DNA from: an uncultured Prevotellaceae bacterium
Lineage (GTDB): Bacteria > Bacteroidota > Bacteroidia > Bacteroidales > Bacteroidaceae
Direction of reading: 5' to 3'
Assembly: GCA_946185485.1 (NCBI GenBank)
Contig: CAMHJQ010000027.1
Coordinates: 1 to 41,004 of the forward strand
Length of the DNA stretch: 41,004 nt
Shown here piece by piece: positions 40,223 through 41,004 of this stretch. Position 1 is the stretch's first letter; every line of letters starts with the position of its first letter. A model generated the notes under the pieces. The model made no database searches. It was not told the DNA's origin and saw only the letters and a program-made list of their open reading frames with translations. Both the position numbers and the translations under genes were made by a program.

Positions 40223-40798
40223 ATGCTAAAGATTAATATTCCACAAGGAGCGCACGAGGTGCTGTTGCATGCTTGCTGCGCTCCTTGTTCGTCTGCCATC
40301 GTCGAATGGATGCTGCAAAACGGTGTCCGCCCGACCATCTATTACTATAACCCCAACATCTGGCCTCGCAAGGAGTACGACATCCGCAAGGCCGAGAGCC
40401 AGCGGCACGCCGAGAGCCTCGGCATCCGCTGGATTGACGGCGACTACGACCACGAGCAGTGGCGTTGCGATGTCCGGGGACTGGAAGGCGAACCCGAGCG
40501 CGGCAGCCGCTGCAGCCTGTGTTTCCGTCTGCGCCTGACGGCAGCAGCCCGCGAAGCCCGCCGCCAGGGGCTGCGCTTCTTCACCACCACGCTGGCCTCG
40601 TCGCGCTGGAAGAGCATCGAGCAGATTACCGCTGCCGGACTGGCCGCCCAGCAGGCGGTGGAGGGTACGGAGTTCTGGGCACAGAACTGGCGCAAGGGCG
40701 GACTCTATGAGCGCCGCAACCAACTGCTCAAGGAGTACCAGTTCTACAACCAGCAGTACTGCGGCTGCGAATATTCCGTCAGAGATACTGCATCATGA
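40223..40798 (+). CDS. queH: Epoxyqueuosine reductase QueH
   Basis: A 191-residue QueH (DUF208). LLHACCAPCSS, RCSLCFRLRL and YCGCEYS supply the cysteines that bind the iron-sulfur cluster and active-site iron in this family. It performs the last step of queuosine synthesis in tRNA, replacing QueG. NPNIWPRKEYDIR and TTTLASSRWK are further family blocks. It starts 56 bp after the CoA-transferase gene and may be co-transcribed with it. No other queuosine genes are in view. Confidence 0.93.
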   Translation: MLKINIPQGAHEVLLHACCAPCSSAIVEWMLQNGVRPTIYYYNPNIWPRKEYDIRKAESQRHAESLGIRWIDGDYDHEQWRCDVRGLEGEPERGSRCSLCFRLRLTAAAREARRQGLRFFTTTLASSRWKSIEQITAAGLAAQQAVEGTEFWAQNWRKGGLYERRNQLLKEYQFYNQQYCGCEYSVRDTAS

Positions 40799-40845
40799 TA
40801 GGATCAGGGAGGAATACAATATCACGGCTTGAGGTGTACTGATTT

Positions 40846-41004
40846 AGGTTGACAGTTTATACTCTTAATTTCAATACTGGTTTACAAACCATTTTATTTA
40901 CATTATTTGTCTATGTTCTGCTTATTCCTAAGCGAGTTGACATATAGAACGCTTTGTTCCCTTTCAGGTTGACAGATTTATCTGTTATTCCTGAATCGGG
41001 TTTA
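40846..41004. repeat. Imperfect long repeats at the right edge
   Basis: AGGTTGACAG occurs at 40846-40855 and 40966-40975. The 39 bp that begin at each of these points align over their length, both ending in GGTTTA (40884; 41004), with a period of 120 bp. Between them, TTATTCCT (40922-40929, recurring at 40985-40992) and AGTTGACA (40935-40942) form a related copy. No gene was found here. The array may continue beyond the window. Confidence 0.6.

Overview
The window looks like a Bacteroidota chromosome, most likely Prevotella or a close relative. The evidence is recurrent promoters of the form TTTG-N19/20-TAnnTTTG, the lack of clear Shine-Dalgarno sites, short leaders of about 12-20 nt, tRNAs without an encoded CCA, and family-specific proteins (NigD-like lipoprotein, DUF3332, DUF3853, DUF6371, WbqC, QueH, succinate-type CoA-transferase). 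All calls were made by eye from sequence and remembered families; no search was run.

Positions 1-7956 are the right part of an integrated mobilizable element, all on the minus strand. From the attachment end leftwards it carries a tyrosine integrase, an Abi_2/HEPN defence-type protein, an unknown membrane protein, then a mobilization/replication block: DUF3853 HTH protein, DUF3987 P-loop protein, DUF6371 zinc/primase-like protein and a MobV relaxase that runs off the left edge. The right end is a 3' half of a tRNA-Asn gene (anticodon loop to discriminator base) followed by its own terminator. Six tandem decamers lie upstream of the DUF3853 promoter, and a cluster of GC-rich palindromes lies upstream of mob.

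Positions 8000-14610 are accessory: an ATPase gene remnant, an IS110-family element with a long structured non-coding flank, a two-gene operon of secreted proteins (one an LRR-thioredoxin-M64 peptidase fusion), a 400-bp array with a strict 22-bp period, and a compact 872-bp unit in which a 159-aa miniature VapE/DUF3874 protein lies between two 97-bp inverted repeats. A tRNA gene (anticodon read as CAC, Val) follows.

Positions 14676-40798 are mostly core genome: DUF3332 lipoprotein, wbqC, a degenerate signal peptidase, lepB and dapB (minus); a GH105/DUF2264 polysaccharide operon, a THUMP-like methyltransferase, a GNAT-like protein, topoisomerase IV subunit B and an S41 protease (plus); PfkB kinase, NigD-like lipoprotein, acyltransferase, ddl, rluD, a PASTA protein and rpmH (minus); efp, a family 2 glycosyltransferase and radC (plus); cysS (minus); then a CoA-transferase and queH (plus).

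The most unusual feature is a set of short tandem arrays with fixed period (7, 8, 10, 15 or 22 bp) but unit sequences that differ between loci. They sit in gene gaps and run into gene ends: they exactly fill a 35-bp intergenic gap, supply or touch stop codons of cysS, rluD and ddl, supply the TTG start of the glycosyltransferase, and occur in frame inside cysS.
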